From positions 1,570,143-1,593,177 of the forward strand of contig PJRA01000196.1 in assembly GCA_016987375.1 (NCBI GenBank): a stretch of 23,035 bases of DNA, read 5' to 3'. Source of the DNA: Brachionus koreanus (lineage: Eukaryota; Rotifera; Eurotatoria; Ploima; Brachionidae). The notes beneath the pieces are model-generated. The model saw only the letters and a list, made by a program, of their open reading frames with translations, was not told the origin of the DNA and made no database searches. The translations under genes were made by a program, and so were the position numbers. Of this stretch, positions 10,135 through 19,238 are shown one piece after another (positions within the stretch are counted from its first letter, which is position 1; each line of letters starts with the position of its first letter).

Positions 10135-10474
10135 ATTTTCGTTTTTAAAAATTATTTCTTAACTTAATATTTACTTAAAACACATAAAAATGATATTTTT
10201 TATGTAGTTCTCTAGAGTTGGATTAGGATCATCTTTTAATTCATTTTTTAATTACATTAACTTAACCAATTATGGGCTTTGTACAAAAGAACTAATGTGA
10301 AAACTTTTATAATTAAAAAAATTTTGATTATTCTTCGCTTCCTTTATAAATAAGATTAAGATGTTATTTTTTTTGAAATTTAAATAAAATTTATTCAAAC
10401 TTTTTTCAAAAATTTTAGTTTTTTTTATCTTCATTTTAAATATAAATGTTTAAAAGGATGAAAACGTTTATAAT

Positions 10475-10480
10475 TTTATT
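10475..10480 (-). terminator. Polyadenylation signal of the EGF-like gene
   Basis: TTTATT on the plus strand is AATAAA on the minus strand, 54 nt past the TAA of the EGF-like gene. Confidence 0.45.
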
Positions 10481-10533
10481 GAATTATTCGTTAGTCGAAA
10501 AATTTTAATCGATTTTTTAAAACTTAGTTTGGT

Positions 10534-11387
10534 TTAATTTAACTTAAAAAAAAATCTTTTTTCAATATATAATTGATCATTTTTGCTTTTTCTTGCTAGT
10601 TTTGGTTCATCACAATTATTACCAGAAAATTCCTTAATAAAAAGAAAAAAAGATCTAGATATTACATTTTTATCTATGATTACTTTAGGGCATTCACAAT
10701 GCTTTCCATCATCTTGTGGAGTACCTTTAAATTTACAATTTAATATTTTATTCTTTGTTTCTAAATAAAATTTTACCTCCATTCTTGCAGTAATTAATAT
10801 CTAAAAAGTTTTTAAAAAACAGAATTTTTTAGATTTTTAATCTAGTAAATTGATGCTTATTTAAAAAATTTTACAAGGATTCTTGCAATTAAGGTAAAAA
10901 ATCTGAACTTTTTCATTTACAAGAGAATTTGAATTCACTTTGATTAGATTAATCAATAATCATATCATAAAATTCACAAAATTTTATATTTTAGCTTGAA
11001 GTAAATTTTTTTTAAAATATCTCATAATTTAATTTAAATTGAATATTTACATGTGAGCACGCCTTATATTTAAATTAGGATTTTTTTTAAGAAAGACAAG
11101 TTATAATTTTATTAAAAATGTGAGTATTTTTTAGATAAATGAAAACTAAAGTTGTTAGTAAATCTTTTACACGCTCCTAAATTAAGATATAAATGTGGAT
11201 TCATTATTTTAAACCGATTACTGGATAGAAACTTTTACAGCCTTTAATTATTAAAATTGAACACACCTTTTGTTATTTTGTCATCATTTTTTACAAATAA
11301 CATAAAACAAACAGCAGTTATTGCAATTATTAAAATGAAAATCAAACACCAGCAGAATAGTTTTTTCCAAGTATTTGATTTGAACAT
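10534..11387 (-). CDS. Small membrane-anchored EGF-like protein (4 exons)
   Basis: Minus-strand exons are 11387-11267, 10800-10777, 10724-10684 and 10632-10534, with introns of 466, 52 and 51 nt, all GT-AG, joining in phases 1, 1 and 0 to 94 residues. Exon 1 starts MFKSNTWKK, followed by one long hydrophobic segment at about 11-32: a signal anchor (type II) or uncleaved signal peptide. Joining the short exons builds YCKNGGTPQDDGKHCECPKE followed by FSGNNCDEP. This is a classic EGF-like C-x-NGG...C-x-C...G-x-x-C module, with four of the usual six cysteines. A basic tail (KLARKSKND) and TAA follow. The unspliced frame 10782-10534 stays open only because the 51-nt intron is a multiple of three. 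Role unknown; cell-surface adhesion or signalling is possible. The 466-nt first intron may hide another exon. Confidence 0.6.
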
Positions 11388-11675
11388 CCTTAAAATATTT
11401 AATTATAAACTGATTAAAATTCAAAACTTAAGAAAAAAAACTAAAAGAAACAATTAGAAATAAAAGAATACGAAATTTTTGTTATATTTTCATGAGTTTT
11501 CCAAAAAAAAAAAATTCTAGAACCACAAAAAATGTTAAAGAATTGATGCAAGATTGATGAAATGTGTCAAGATATATCTTTAATACTGGTTGAGATTAAG
11601 AAAAACAGCAAATATTTTCACTCAATTTAAATTACAGAGATCTCTGAGTGCTTCATAATAACGGTTAAATATAAT

Positions 11676-11790
11676 TCTTAATGAAATTTAAAATTTTCTA
11701 AAGAATCCCTAAAATGAAATAATTAATTTAAGATAAGATAAAACAATAAATTCATATTTTTTTTTTAAAAACTATTTATTCTAACAGTCT
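11676..11790. repeat. Dispersed repeat, copy 1
   Basis: The block TTAATTTAAGATAAGATAAAACAATAAxTTCATA recurs at about 13605, with flanking similarity (ATGAAATTTAAA..TTTC upstream, T-rich then AAAC downstream). The pair brackets the hAT and reverse-transcriptase relics between them. Confidence 0.5.
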
Positions 11791-11877
11791 ATTTTTATTA
11801 AAAATATCAAGTAAAGTTTTATTTAAATTTATTTACAAATAGAATGTTCGAAATAAATCTGTAATTTTTACCAAAAT

Positions 11878-11990
11878 TTACGTATTTTAATGTAAGCTTA
11901 CGTAATTTTACGTAAAATTACATGTTCTTACCAACTAAAATTAGCGTTAGATTACGTAAGCTTACCAAAAATAATGTAACATTAGGTAAT
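11878..11990. repeat. Cluster of short palindromes (TTACGTAA / GTAAGCTTAC)
   Basis: A perfect 20-bp palindrome GTAATTTTACGTAAAATTAC lies at 11902-11921. The 10-bp palindrome GTAAGCTTAC occurs at 11892-11901 and again at 11956-11965, and several TACGTA and TTACC variants surround them. The cluster sits just upstream of the hAT relic and could be its subterminal region, where short repeats bind transposase. That link is inferred. Confidence 0.5.
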
Positions 11991-12169
11991 TTAGTCGATT
12001 CTGAACATTTTATAAAAGCACTGTATCATCTTTTGCTATTTAAAACAAAAATCAATAAATTCCTTTATAAAAATTCTCTTGTATTGAAAAAATGTTTGAA
12101 TTTTAGTAATCTTTTAAATAAAAAAAAAATTATTTTTTATAAAATAAAAGACAATTTGAAAAAAAAGGT

Positions 12170-12785
12170 ATGAACTTATGCAAAATGTAAATCATGCTAA
12201 GAAATTATCAGTGACTTGGCTTGTAATACATCGAATTTTATAAGACATTTAAAAAAATGTAATATTAATATCTACAGTGATTTAAACGACCGAAAAATAT
12301 CAATAGCATCAAATGATATCAGTGATGAAAAAAAAAGCTTTCAGAAGAGAATATAAATTTCTTCATTTTTAAATATTTAATTGTTCTTTGCAGTCTTCCC
12401 TTAAGACTTGTTGAGTGTGAAGTTGAGGTAAATAATATTTTATAGTGATGATTATGATGTATTTTATACTTTTCAATTACGTGTTTAAAAATTTCGTACG
12501 TTTATGAAACTTATCATATTTTTATTAATCTTCTATAAATGAAACTTTAAAACCAATTAAATTTTTATCGTTAAAAGTCGATATATGGAGTGATCGTAGG
12601 CTTCGAGCATTTATTGGTTCGACATGTCATTTCGTAGACGAGTTTTTTTAGTTTAAAAGCATTGTTTTAGATTGAAGAAACTTGAACGGTGCAATCACTG
12701 GTCTGAAGATCAAAACTGAATTGAACACTATTTTCTATAGTGAAACGAATGCTTTCGTAATTAAAAAAATTTATAAAAAATAAAA
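12170..12785 (+). mobile_element. Decayed hAT transposon (BED finger plus transposase fragments)
   Basis: A BED zinc finger is readable at about 12183-12265: KCKSC, one stop in place of a Lys codon, EIISDLACNTSNFIRHLKKC, giving C-x2-C...H-x3-C. At about 12380-12430 a frame reads VLCSLPLRLVECEVE, like the hAT motif LPF.LVE.E. At 12529-12648 a third open stretch reads LKVDIWSDRRLRAFIGSTCH then FVDEFF. It contains the D-x-W motif and AF-G-T-HF that carry the first catalytic Asp of hAT transposases. After a stop it continues KSIVLD, a stop, then NLNGAITGLKIKTELN, matching KS.VL...HTG..I. Stop codons and frameshifts make it dead. The C-terminal dimerisation region is missing. Confidence 0.75.
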
Positions 12786-13062
12786 ATTAAAAAAAGAAAA
12801 ATTGTTAAAAACAAAAAATTCAAATTATGATAAAATAAATAGTATTTTCTAATTTTTTCTGAATGAATTAAAGAATTTTTTATCGTTAACATTAAAATTA
12901 AAAATTATATAGTTTTGTTTAAAAATAAGATTAATTTTTTAGAAATCGAATTTTTTATTTAAAAATATTAGCTTTAACTCTTATGAATTTATGAATTTAT
13001 ACAATCCTTACCCTAACACTTCATCCCTAAAATAATTGACAATAATTTTTCAGATTTTCTAA

Positions 13063-13330
13063 AGAAAAATAAAAGAGATACAATTTTTTAAAACTTTTAT
13101 TTTACCTTACTTTGACTACTGTTCAACTCTTCTATGTAATTTTTCCAAAGAGGCACTAAACAAACTAGCTAAGAGCTATTATTTTTCAATATTTAAACTG
13201 TTTAAGTTTAAATTTGAAGTAAATAACTTTAATGATGTGAATAACTTTTTGGAAAAATATTGCCTATATGCTTAGTTTCTTTTTTCGTCCTTTGTTCGTC
13301 TGTCTCAGTTTCTTTGGGCATCCTTATAAT
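13063..13330 (+). mobile_element. Third decayed non-LTR retrotransposon (reverse transcriptase thumb)
   Basis: The frame 13063-13275 is open for 70 codons and reads KIKEIQFFKTFILPYFDYCS, then NFSKEALNKLAKSYYFSIFK and a KFKFEVNNFNDVNNFLEKY segment. After the TAG it continues in frame with SSFVRLSQFLWAS. The string F(I)LPYFDYCSTL, followed by a KLAxSYxxxxxKL helix and a later FxRLS, is typical of the C-terminal end of non-LTR reverse transcriptases that are abundant in rotifers and other invertebrates. It is in a different family from the relics at 3.3 and 8.3 kb. Upstream domains are not present. Confidence 0.65.
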
Positions 13331-13559
13331 ATTTAACTGGAAATTAAAAATATTTAAATTTTTTTAAAAAAAATATGATAAAGAATTGAGTAAAGAAAAT
13401 TTTTAGATTGTGTTAGAATTTTATTAATTTTCGAAAAAAAAATTGTCAAGATGAATATCTGAATACCTAGACAAAGAAAAATCGGCATCAAATTTAACCC
13501 AAATTTAAAGCAAAAAGATTCTTTTTTCGTTTAGAAATGGTGAAATCATTTTTTTTTGA

Positions 13560-13665
13560 TAAATGAAATTTAAATTTTCGGAAAATTAACTAATAATTCA
13601 TTTTTATTAATTTAAGATAAGATAAAACAATAAGTTCATAATTTTTTTAAACGATTTGTCTATAG
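13560..13665. repeat. Dispersed repeat, copy 2
   Basis: This is a direct-orientation partner of the block at 11676-11790 and shares TTAATTTAAGATAAGATA followed by AAACAATAAxTTCATA. Confidence 0.5.
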
Positions 13666-13704
13666 AAAATTACTTTTAAAATTTTTTTCAATTCTTTTAC
13701 TTGC

Positions 13705-13908
13705 TTAACACTCAAAGGATCGGTGACAATTTGAAACTTTTTTAATATCTCAAATATAATAAGTCATATTCACCTAAAACTCTCTGAATCTGTTTCTATA
13801 AATAAATATTTTGAAATAAAATTGAATTTTTTCAAATTTGATGAACGATTCCAAATATATAGAGTATAAAAAAAGATGTAGAATTAACACCGATCCTTTG
13901 AGAGTTAA
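13705..13908. mobile_element. TTAA-flanked MITE (piggyBac-like non-autonomous element)
   Basis: A 196-bp unit at 13709-13904 has 17-bp terminal inverted repeats (CACTCAAAGGATCGGTG on the left, the reverse complement of CTCTCAAAGGATCGGTG on the right, 16 of 17 matching). TTAA lies directly outside both ends (13705-13708 and 13905-13908). Weaker inverted similarity extends about 30 bp further inward. TTAA duplication is the signature of piggyBac-superfamily insertion. The interior has no coding capacity. Confidence 0.75.
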
Positions 13909-14208
13909 ATGTTTTTAAAAAAATTTATAATCGGTAGCCTTCTAATAAACTAGTCGCAAGCAGAGATTTTAAATTATGAATCTTTATTATATATTGACTA
14001 TAAAATCTTCTATTAACAAAAAAGTTGCTTTAATTTTCAAATATGTTCTATTAAATAAAATAATTGTTAATTTAGTAAAGTTTTTTAATTTATGAAAAGC
14101 AAAATTAGCTTGAATTTGTACATGAATTATAAGAAATCTTTAAAAATAAATTAAGAATAATTTTTATTTAAATTTTAACAAAAATCGAAATACCAATTAG
14201 ATCAAATT

Positions 14209-15043
14209 ATGGCCGAGCTATTACTTGACTCAAAAATTCGCTTCTGGGTGTTTTTGCCTTTAATGGCAATTACATTTCTTGTAGGCATTATTAAACACTA
14301 TCTATTCATTTTCATGTCAAATGATAAAACTGTTGAAAAGCAGCAATTGACAGACAGTCAAGCATTGCTCAGAAGTCGACTAGTCAGAGAAAATGGAAAA
14401 TATTTACCCAAAGAGGTTAATTAGAAATAAAACTCTCTTAATTTTTGGAAATAATTTTTTTTAAAGTCATTTTTAATGAGAAAAAACTATTTTACAAATG
14501 AAGATACAGGCTTTTTTGTTAAGCAAAAACGACAACCAACGGTCAAAAACCCAATGAGTGATCCCAAAGCAATGACTGAAATGCTCAAAGGAAATTTTTT
14601 AAACATGATTCCAATGGTAGTAATTGGTGGTTGGATAAATTGGGCTTATGCTGGATTTTTATGCAGTAAAAACCTTTTTGCTTAATTTTTATTTATTTAT
14701 AAACACAATACTTTCAATTTAAGCTAAAGTTCCATTTCCACTTACTTTCCGATTTAAGCCAATGTTGCAAAAAGATGTAAATTTGGTTAGCTTAGATGCT
14801 TCATGGGTTAGTTCAGCTTCTTGGTATATTATCAATTTATTTGGTTTGAGAAGCATGTATAATTTAGTACTTGGAGAAAATAATGCTGCCGATCAAACAA
14901 AAGCAATGCAGGACCAAATGTCCGGTGCAGCACTTTCTATGCCTGACGATATAAGCAAAGCATTTAAAGCTGAAAACGAAAGTCTTACAATTACTGAACA
15001 TAAATGGATTTTAAAAGGTATTGATCAAGTCTTTCTTAAATAA
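14209..15043 (+). CDS. EMC3: ER membrane protein complex subunit 3 (3 exons)
   Basis: Exons 14209-14415, 14467-14665 and 14724-15043 are separated by GT-AG introns of 51 and 58 nt and join in phases 0 and 1 to 241 residues. The start [17 protein letters not shown] is followed by TM1 (about 11-36) and SDSQ-like [20 protein letters not shown]. After TM2 (about 115-135) the junction gives [16 protein letters not shown], then [13 protein letters not shown] with TM3 (about 163-186), and NAADQ, QMSGAA and KAFK. These are conserved EMC3/TMEM111 landmarks. EMC3 is the Oxa1-superfamily core subunit of the EMC insertase, which places tail-anchored and multipass proteins in the ER membrane. The C-terminus (GIDQVFLK) is about 20 residues shorter than in vertebrates. 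Polyadenylation signals at 15039-15044 and 15050-15055 support the end. Confidence 0.93.
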
Positions 15044-15049
15044 ATCATA

Positions 15050-15055
15050 AATAAA
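15050..15055 (+). terminator. Polyadenylation signal of EMC3
   Basis: AATAAA lies 7 nt after the stop, and another copy overlaps the stop itself (15039-15044). This is the same compact arrangement as at 465-470. Confidence 0.45.
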
Positions 15056-16223
15056 CAAATTTGGCTATAAAAATTTATTTTCACATTTATCAAATATTTA
15101 AACTAATAAAAGTTTTCTAAAATCAAAAAATTGACTCCTTTAGTGCCAGAGATGATTTTTTAAAAATGGTAGTTAAAATTTGACCAAAAACTTCAATTTG
15201 CTTTATAGACTAAAATTTTAAGTTTATTCGATTAGGTCAAACATAGTCATAGTCAGGCAATTCCAAGAATTTTAGTGTCACAATATTTATCAAAAATGTT
15301 AAGAAAAATCTTTCATAAAAAAAAATTTTAATTTTTCAAAGTCTTTGAAAATTGTTTATTCAAAATTTAATAAAACCTTTCATACTTAAAAGCACTCTCT
15401 GTGCATAAAATATTTTTTCGTATGCAAAAATCGGACAAAAAATGAAACATCAATAAGATTTGACTATTAATTTGATTTCCTAAAAAAATAAAAATTTTAA
15501 ATTAAGATTTTCAATGCACATTTTTGCAATATTTTTTATATTTAATTTTAGTAAATTTTAATTTATCAAAATAAGAAGAATTTTCGCTTGATTTTTATCA
15601 AAATTTCACAATATCTAAATCTTTTAAATTTTTATTATATAAATTATATATTTCAAATGAATCAAAAAGACCAAAGGGAAAATAGCTCATTTATTTCGGA
15701 TAATATACAATAAAAATAAAAAAATTAAATAAAAATAAAATATAAAGATTCAGATATTTATTTCAAAAAACTTACAAAATTTTATAAATAATTATATTTT
15801 AATTATTGCTGATTCTAGGCTTAAAACAAAAAAAAAAGAATTGAAAATCAAAAAATTTTTTTTTCAGAAGCATGTTTGAATAATTGTTTAAGTTAAAAAG
15901 ATTAAAAATAAAATTAATCTTTGCGTTGAATTATTTTATTTTTAAAAATTTAAAAAATAAATTATTAATCTTCATTTTAATTGAATATTCCAGAAGTACA
16001 GACTTTTTGATTCATCTAAAATTAAAGCGCCAAAATAAAAATCCATTTTTTATTTGCAAACAAGGCGCTAAATTTAATCGGTCTCGATCATGGACACTGA
16101 TAAACAAAATTCGTTAAATAATTCAATTATAAAAAATCCTCCAAATTTTAAAATTAATTTGTTATTATTATCAAAAATAAATTTAATTTGTTTAATTTAA
16201 TTTACTCTAAATCGGTATCTAAA
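15056..16223. other. Intergenic stretch between EMC3 and the homeobox gene
   Basis: No supported gene is seen. The frame 15884-16117 is open but starts at TTG and is mostly Lys/Leu/Phe/Ile, as expected of AT-rich DNA. Within it, AAATTAAAGCGCC (to 16031) and GGCGCTAAATTTAAT (from 16064) form an imperfect inverted repeat with a 32-nt loop, a possible hairpin or MITE core just upstream of the homeobox gene. An 18-mer at 15427-15444 is identical to 4983-5000. Confidence 0.35.
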
Positions 16224-17115
16224 ATGGACTCATTAATCAAAAGCGAACAAGTCTTTAATTGTCAAAACTTGCTCGAAGCCGATCATGAATTTCTAAATTC
16301 ACTGCTTCCGCTAGATGAAGACAACTCTTTTAGCGATTCGATAGAGAATTACAGTCAGAGCCTATTTTTGCCAGTTTTGTCACCCACGTCCACATCATCT
16401 ACTTCCTCATCAGCTGCATCCTTTTTCAACATCACCGAGCCAAATGAAATAAACTTCAGCCTTCCGATTCACCAGCCCTCGCTCTCTCCAGCGCCATCGG
16501 CCACTTCAACAAGTTCTTCCCTCAGTCTTTCAATCGACATAAACTCAGCTAACTTTCTCCTCCTAAATCCTCAGTCCAAAACTTCTCTCGGATCAGATGG
16601 CTTTGACAATTATTCACTGGCATCGAATTTCAATGATCATCTCATAGGTCAGCCGGGTCAGCTGTCAAACTGGAGCACTGGTGTCAAACAAGATGTATCG
16701 GTAGGAACTGATTTGACAATTGGCCGAGAGCTCAGATGCAAAAAAGACATTGACTGGTCAAACGGTTTCAAATTTAGTCAAGTAGACAGCACTCGCCTGT
16801 CTAATTTCGGAATTATTGGACCATCAGTTAAAAATGACAAGGAATCTTTCAAATTGGTTGAAAAAATACAGCCAAAAAAGTCACGTACAAAATACACCAA
16901 AGAACAAATAGATGTGCTTGAGTCGACCTATTGGAGAAATGCATATCCCGATGTGATTACAATAGAACACTTGAGTAAAACGCTTGGCATTAGTAGAGAG
17001 AAAATAAATGTAATTTTAAGCTTGATTTAGAACTTTTTTGAAATTTATTTTTCTTTTTTTTTTTAAGATTTGGTTTCAAAACAGAAGAGCCAGAAGCAAA
17101 CGACATGGAATTTGA
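16224..17115 (+). CDS. Paired-like (PRD class, Q50) homeodomain transcription factor
   Basis: Exons 16224-17009 and 17068-17115 flank a 58-nt GT-AG intron in phase 0, giving 277 residues. The ATG at 16224 is preferred over an upstream in-frame TTG. The first 215 residues are Ser/Thr/Pro/Asn-rich with long Ser runs, probably a regulatory region. The homeodomain occupies about 217-276: KKSRTKYTKEQIDVLESTYW, then YPDV and SREKIN. The intron falls immediately before helix-3 residues IWFQNRRARSKR. W48, F49, Q50 and N51 (residues 264-267) are intact; position 20 is Tyr. The protein ends one residue after the homeodomain. YPDV, Q50 and IWFQNRRA place it in the PRD-like group, with Mix- or Hesx-like features, but I cannot assign an orthologue. 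Such proteins are nuclear and regulate development. Polyadenylation signal at 17200. Confidence 0.88.
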
Positions 17116-17199
17116 ATTTTATTTATAGATTTTTTAAAAATTTTTTGTACGAAAATTTTTTTTAATTAATTCCCAAAACTTAAACTTTAATATGATAAA

Positions 17200-17205
17200 A
17201 ATAAA
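17200..17205 (+). terminator. Polyadenylation signal of the homeobox gene
   Basis: AATAAA lies 85 nt after the TGA at 17113-17115. Confidence 0.4.
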
Positions 17206-17700
17206 ATTTTTTATTAATCACATTTTTATTTTATAATTATAAAAAAAATAGTGAAAAACTTTTATTGCGATCGTAAAATTATCTTTTGAAAATGAAGTGT
17301 TAATTCCAATACTCTTGAAAGGCTGTTTGTTACCTTTATATTCTAAAATTTATTCTTTGGTAAATATTTTTATTTAATTGCTAAAAAAAGTTAATTTAAT
17401 TAGACAAGTTTTTTTATTTTATTTTAATATTTAATTTATTTTATTTTGAAAACTTGGTTTAACGTTAAGAATCTTTAATAATATTCAAAAAAATTATTTT
17501 GCTATTGAAATTTTTTTATGTTGTTCAAATTTTGATGATGTATTACATGAATGGAAATAAGTAAATATTATTGAGAAAAAACCTTAGATAAACAGTAATT
17601 TGTAATTTTGTTGAATATTTTTTTATTTTGTAATCTTTTGTGAATATTGAGTAAATTAAATAGAAAAGTAAATAAAAAATATAGACAATAAACTAAAAAA
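17206..17700. other. AT-rich intergenic stretch, nothing recognised
   Basis: There are only short open frames and T- or A-rich runs, and no repeat or splice structure could be supported. Confidence 0.4.
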
Positions 17701-17970
17701 TTAAAATATTATTATTTTGAAATAAAATTTTGAGCAATAAATGTTTCTTGGCATTAATAAAATAATAAATTTGACAGCTATTAGAACAGCGAAGTAATAA
17801 AATAGAAAACACAATACAGATGATATTTTCTCAAATTTAGTCTGGAAAGTCGTAGTGCAAGGTTTTCTTTCTGATTCGCATAAGTTTGATTGCATAAAAG
17901 CACATTTCTTAAAATTGGATATGATGATTATGTAGGAGTTGAACAGGGAATATATCCGAAATTGAACGAA
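17701..17970 (-). CDS. Coding-like open frame with one membrane segment (uncertain)
   Basis: On the minus strand the frame 17970-17701 is open for 89 codons. An ATG at 17895-17893 gives a 64-residue product, but the upstream part (VQFRIYSLFNSYIIIISNFK) also looks coding. From the ATG it reads MQSNLCESERKPCTTTFQTK, then a hydrophobic segment of about 24 residues (VLCFLFYYFAVLIAVKFIILL), then a Cys-containing basic end. The composition, with Cys, Glu and Thr, is richer than expected for random AT-rich DNA. No polyadenylation signal is seen close downstream, so it may be an exon that continues by splicing. Family unknown. Confidence 0.3.
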   Translation of the reverse strand, partial: FVQFRIYSLFNSYIIIISNFKKCAFMQSNLCESERKPCTTTFQTKFEKISSVLCFLFYYFAVLIAVKFIILLMPRNIYCSKFYFKIIIF

Positions 17971-18069
17971 TTAATATTTTGACGCTATATAATTAAATTT
18001 TTTAATTAAAAAACCAAGAAAAAATATGCTTTAAACTACTGCAAAAAATTTAATTATTTAAATATAACA

Positions 18070-19015
18070 GTTGTCCTAAAAATTTATTTAGAAAAAAAAA
18101 ATTACTAAATTAATAAAAAAATCAAATTGGTCACCCAATTAAACAGATTTGATCATGATGATCAATTTTTTAGGAACGAGGTTGTTTCAAATATGAGACC
18201 AAACGAATTCTCAAATAGATGGAAATTTTAAATAGGGGTGTCGGGAAAATAAAAAAAGTGAAAAAATTGAAAAGGCTATAAAATGTTTTATTCAGAGATT
18301 GAGAAGAGTTGAAAAAGCAAAAGGGAAATATTGTCACAAAAAAATTTAAATTAATAAAAAATTTTTTCAAGTTTTTGTTTATTTTTTTACTATACAAATA
18401 AGGCAAATATTAGATTTTATATACCAAAATAAAGCACAAACTCGAAACTAACCTTAACAATACGTAACTTTTTCTCTCTGTCTATCCGAAATTATTAAAT
18501 TAAGAAAATTTGGCATTAAGACTTTAAAAAGGCTTAAAATCAATACTTCATTTCATTAGGATGTTTATTTTAAATTTCTACTTTAATTATATGTGTTAAC
18601 GAAAATTGAGAATATTACCTTTTATAGATCAAAAGTTATTCAATAAAAACAAAAGAGACCGAAGATTTTGGAATAATGGTCATTTTTTAGTGTTTTTATA
18701 TCATATATTTTTGAAAACTAAAAGGAAAAAAATAATCTATGGCATAATCTATAATCTAATCAGAAAAAGATTCTCTACAAAGCGATTTATTAAACTAACA
18801 AAAACATTAATGGTATCATATGAGGACAATTTCGGTCGTACCAAGAGGTCAATTAAAAGGCCAGAGTGATAAATTTTGAAAATAAGTTTCAGAAAACATA
18901 AGAATTTTAGAAACTTGAACAAACATTTTTGAAAAAAAATGCTTTAAACCCTCAAAATTTCACTTTTACATCAGATTTGGTTCATTCATTTTTTCTAAAT
19001 GAATTTTAGGACAAC
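18070..19015. mobile_element. DNA-transposon-like element with about 28-bp terminal inverted repeats
   Basis: The left end at 18070-18099 reads GTTGTCCTAAAAATTTATTT then AGAAAAAA. The reverse complement of 18988-19015 reads GTTGTCCTAAAATTCATTTA then GAAAAAA: one substitution and one single-base gap. The GTTGTCC tip resembles ends seen in Tc1/mariner elements, but the flanking TA duplication is not clear. The interior (946 bp overall) has no recognisable transposase. The frame 18606-18869 is open, Lys/Arg/Phe-rich, starts at TTG and is not convincing. It is probably a non-autonomous or decayed copy. Confidence 0.6.
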
Positions 19016-19200
19016 CATTTTTGGCTACTCATTATATTTTGTGAAATTTTGTAAAAAATATTAAGAATTTTTATAACGTTTTTTCTAAAGCTTAAAAATA
19101 AATTTTTTTTTATTTATTTTAGTTAATTTAAAGCCCCATGAGCAGAATATTATTTTTAATGAATAATATATATAAAATATAAACTAATATTATATTTTAT

Positions 19201-19206
19201 TTTATT
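19201..19206 (-). terminator. Polyadenylation signal of the 19.2 kb minus-strand gene
   Basis: TTTATT on the plus strand gives AATAAA on the minus strand, about 33 nt past the TAG. Confidence 0.45.
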
Positions 19207-19238
19207 CAATTATGAGAGAATTATGAAAAAAATTCTAT

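Noticed and set aside
10583..10768. 61-codon plus-strand frame
   Set aside because: It is antisense to the EGF-like exons and their introns; the minus strand gives the cysteine pattern.
11257..11457. 66-codon plus-strand frame
   Set aside because: It is antisense to exon 1 of the EGF-like gene, whose minus-strand reading gives a proper ATG, signal anchor and in-phase donor.
11922..12173. 83-codon plus-strand frame just upstream of the hAT relic
   Set aside because: Its first part runs through the palindrome cluster, the rest is Lys/Leu/Asn-rich AT translation, and it is not continuous with the BED finger frame.
15884..16117. 77-codon plus-strand frame upstream of the homeobox gene
   Set aside because: It starts at TTG, is low complexity in its first half, and contains an inverted repeat. 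No conserved motif was seen.
18170..18869. Frames 18170-18406 (minus) and 18606-18869 (plus) inside the inverted-repeat element
   Set aside because: Both are strongly biased to Phe/Lys/Ile and have no recognisable transposase motif, so they are treated as non-coding interior of the element.
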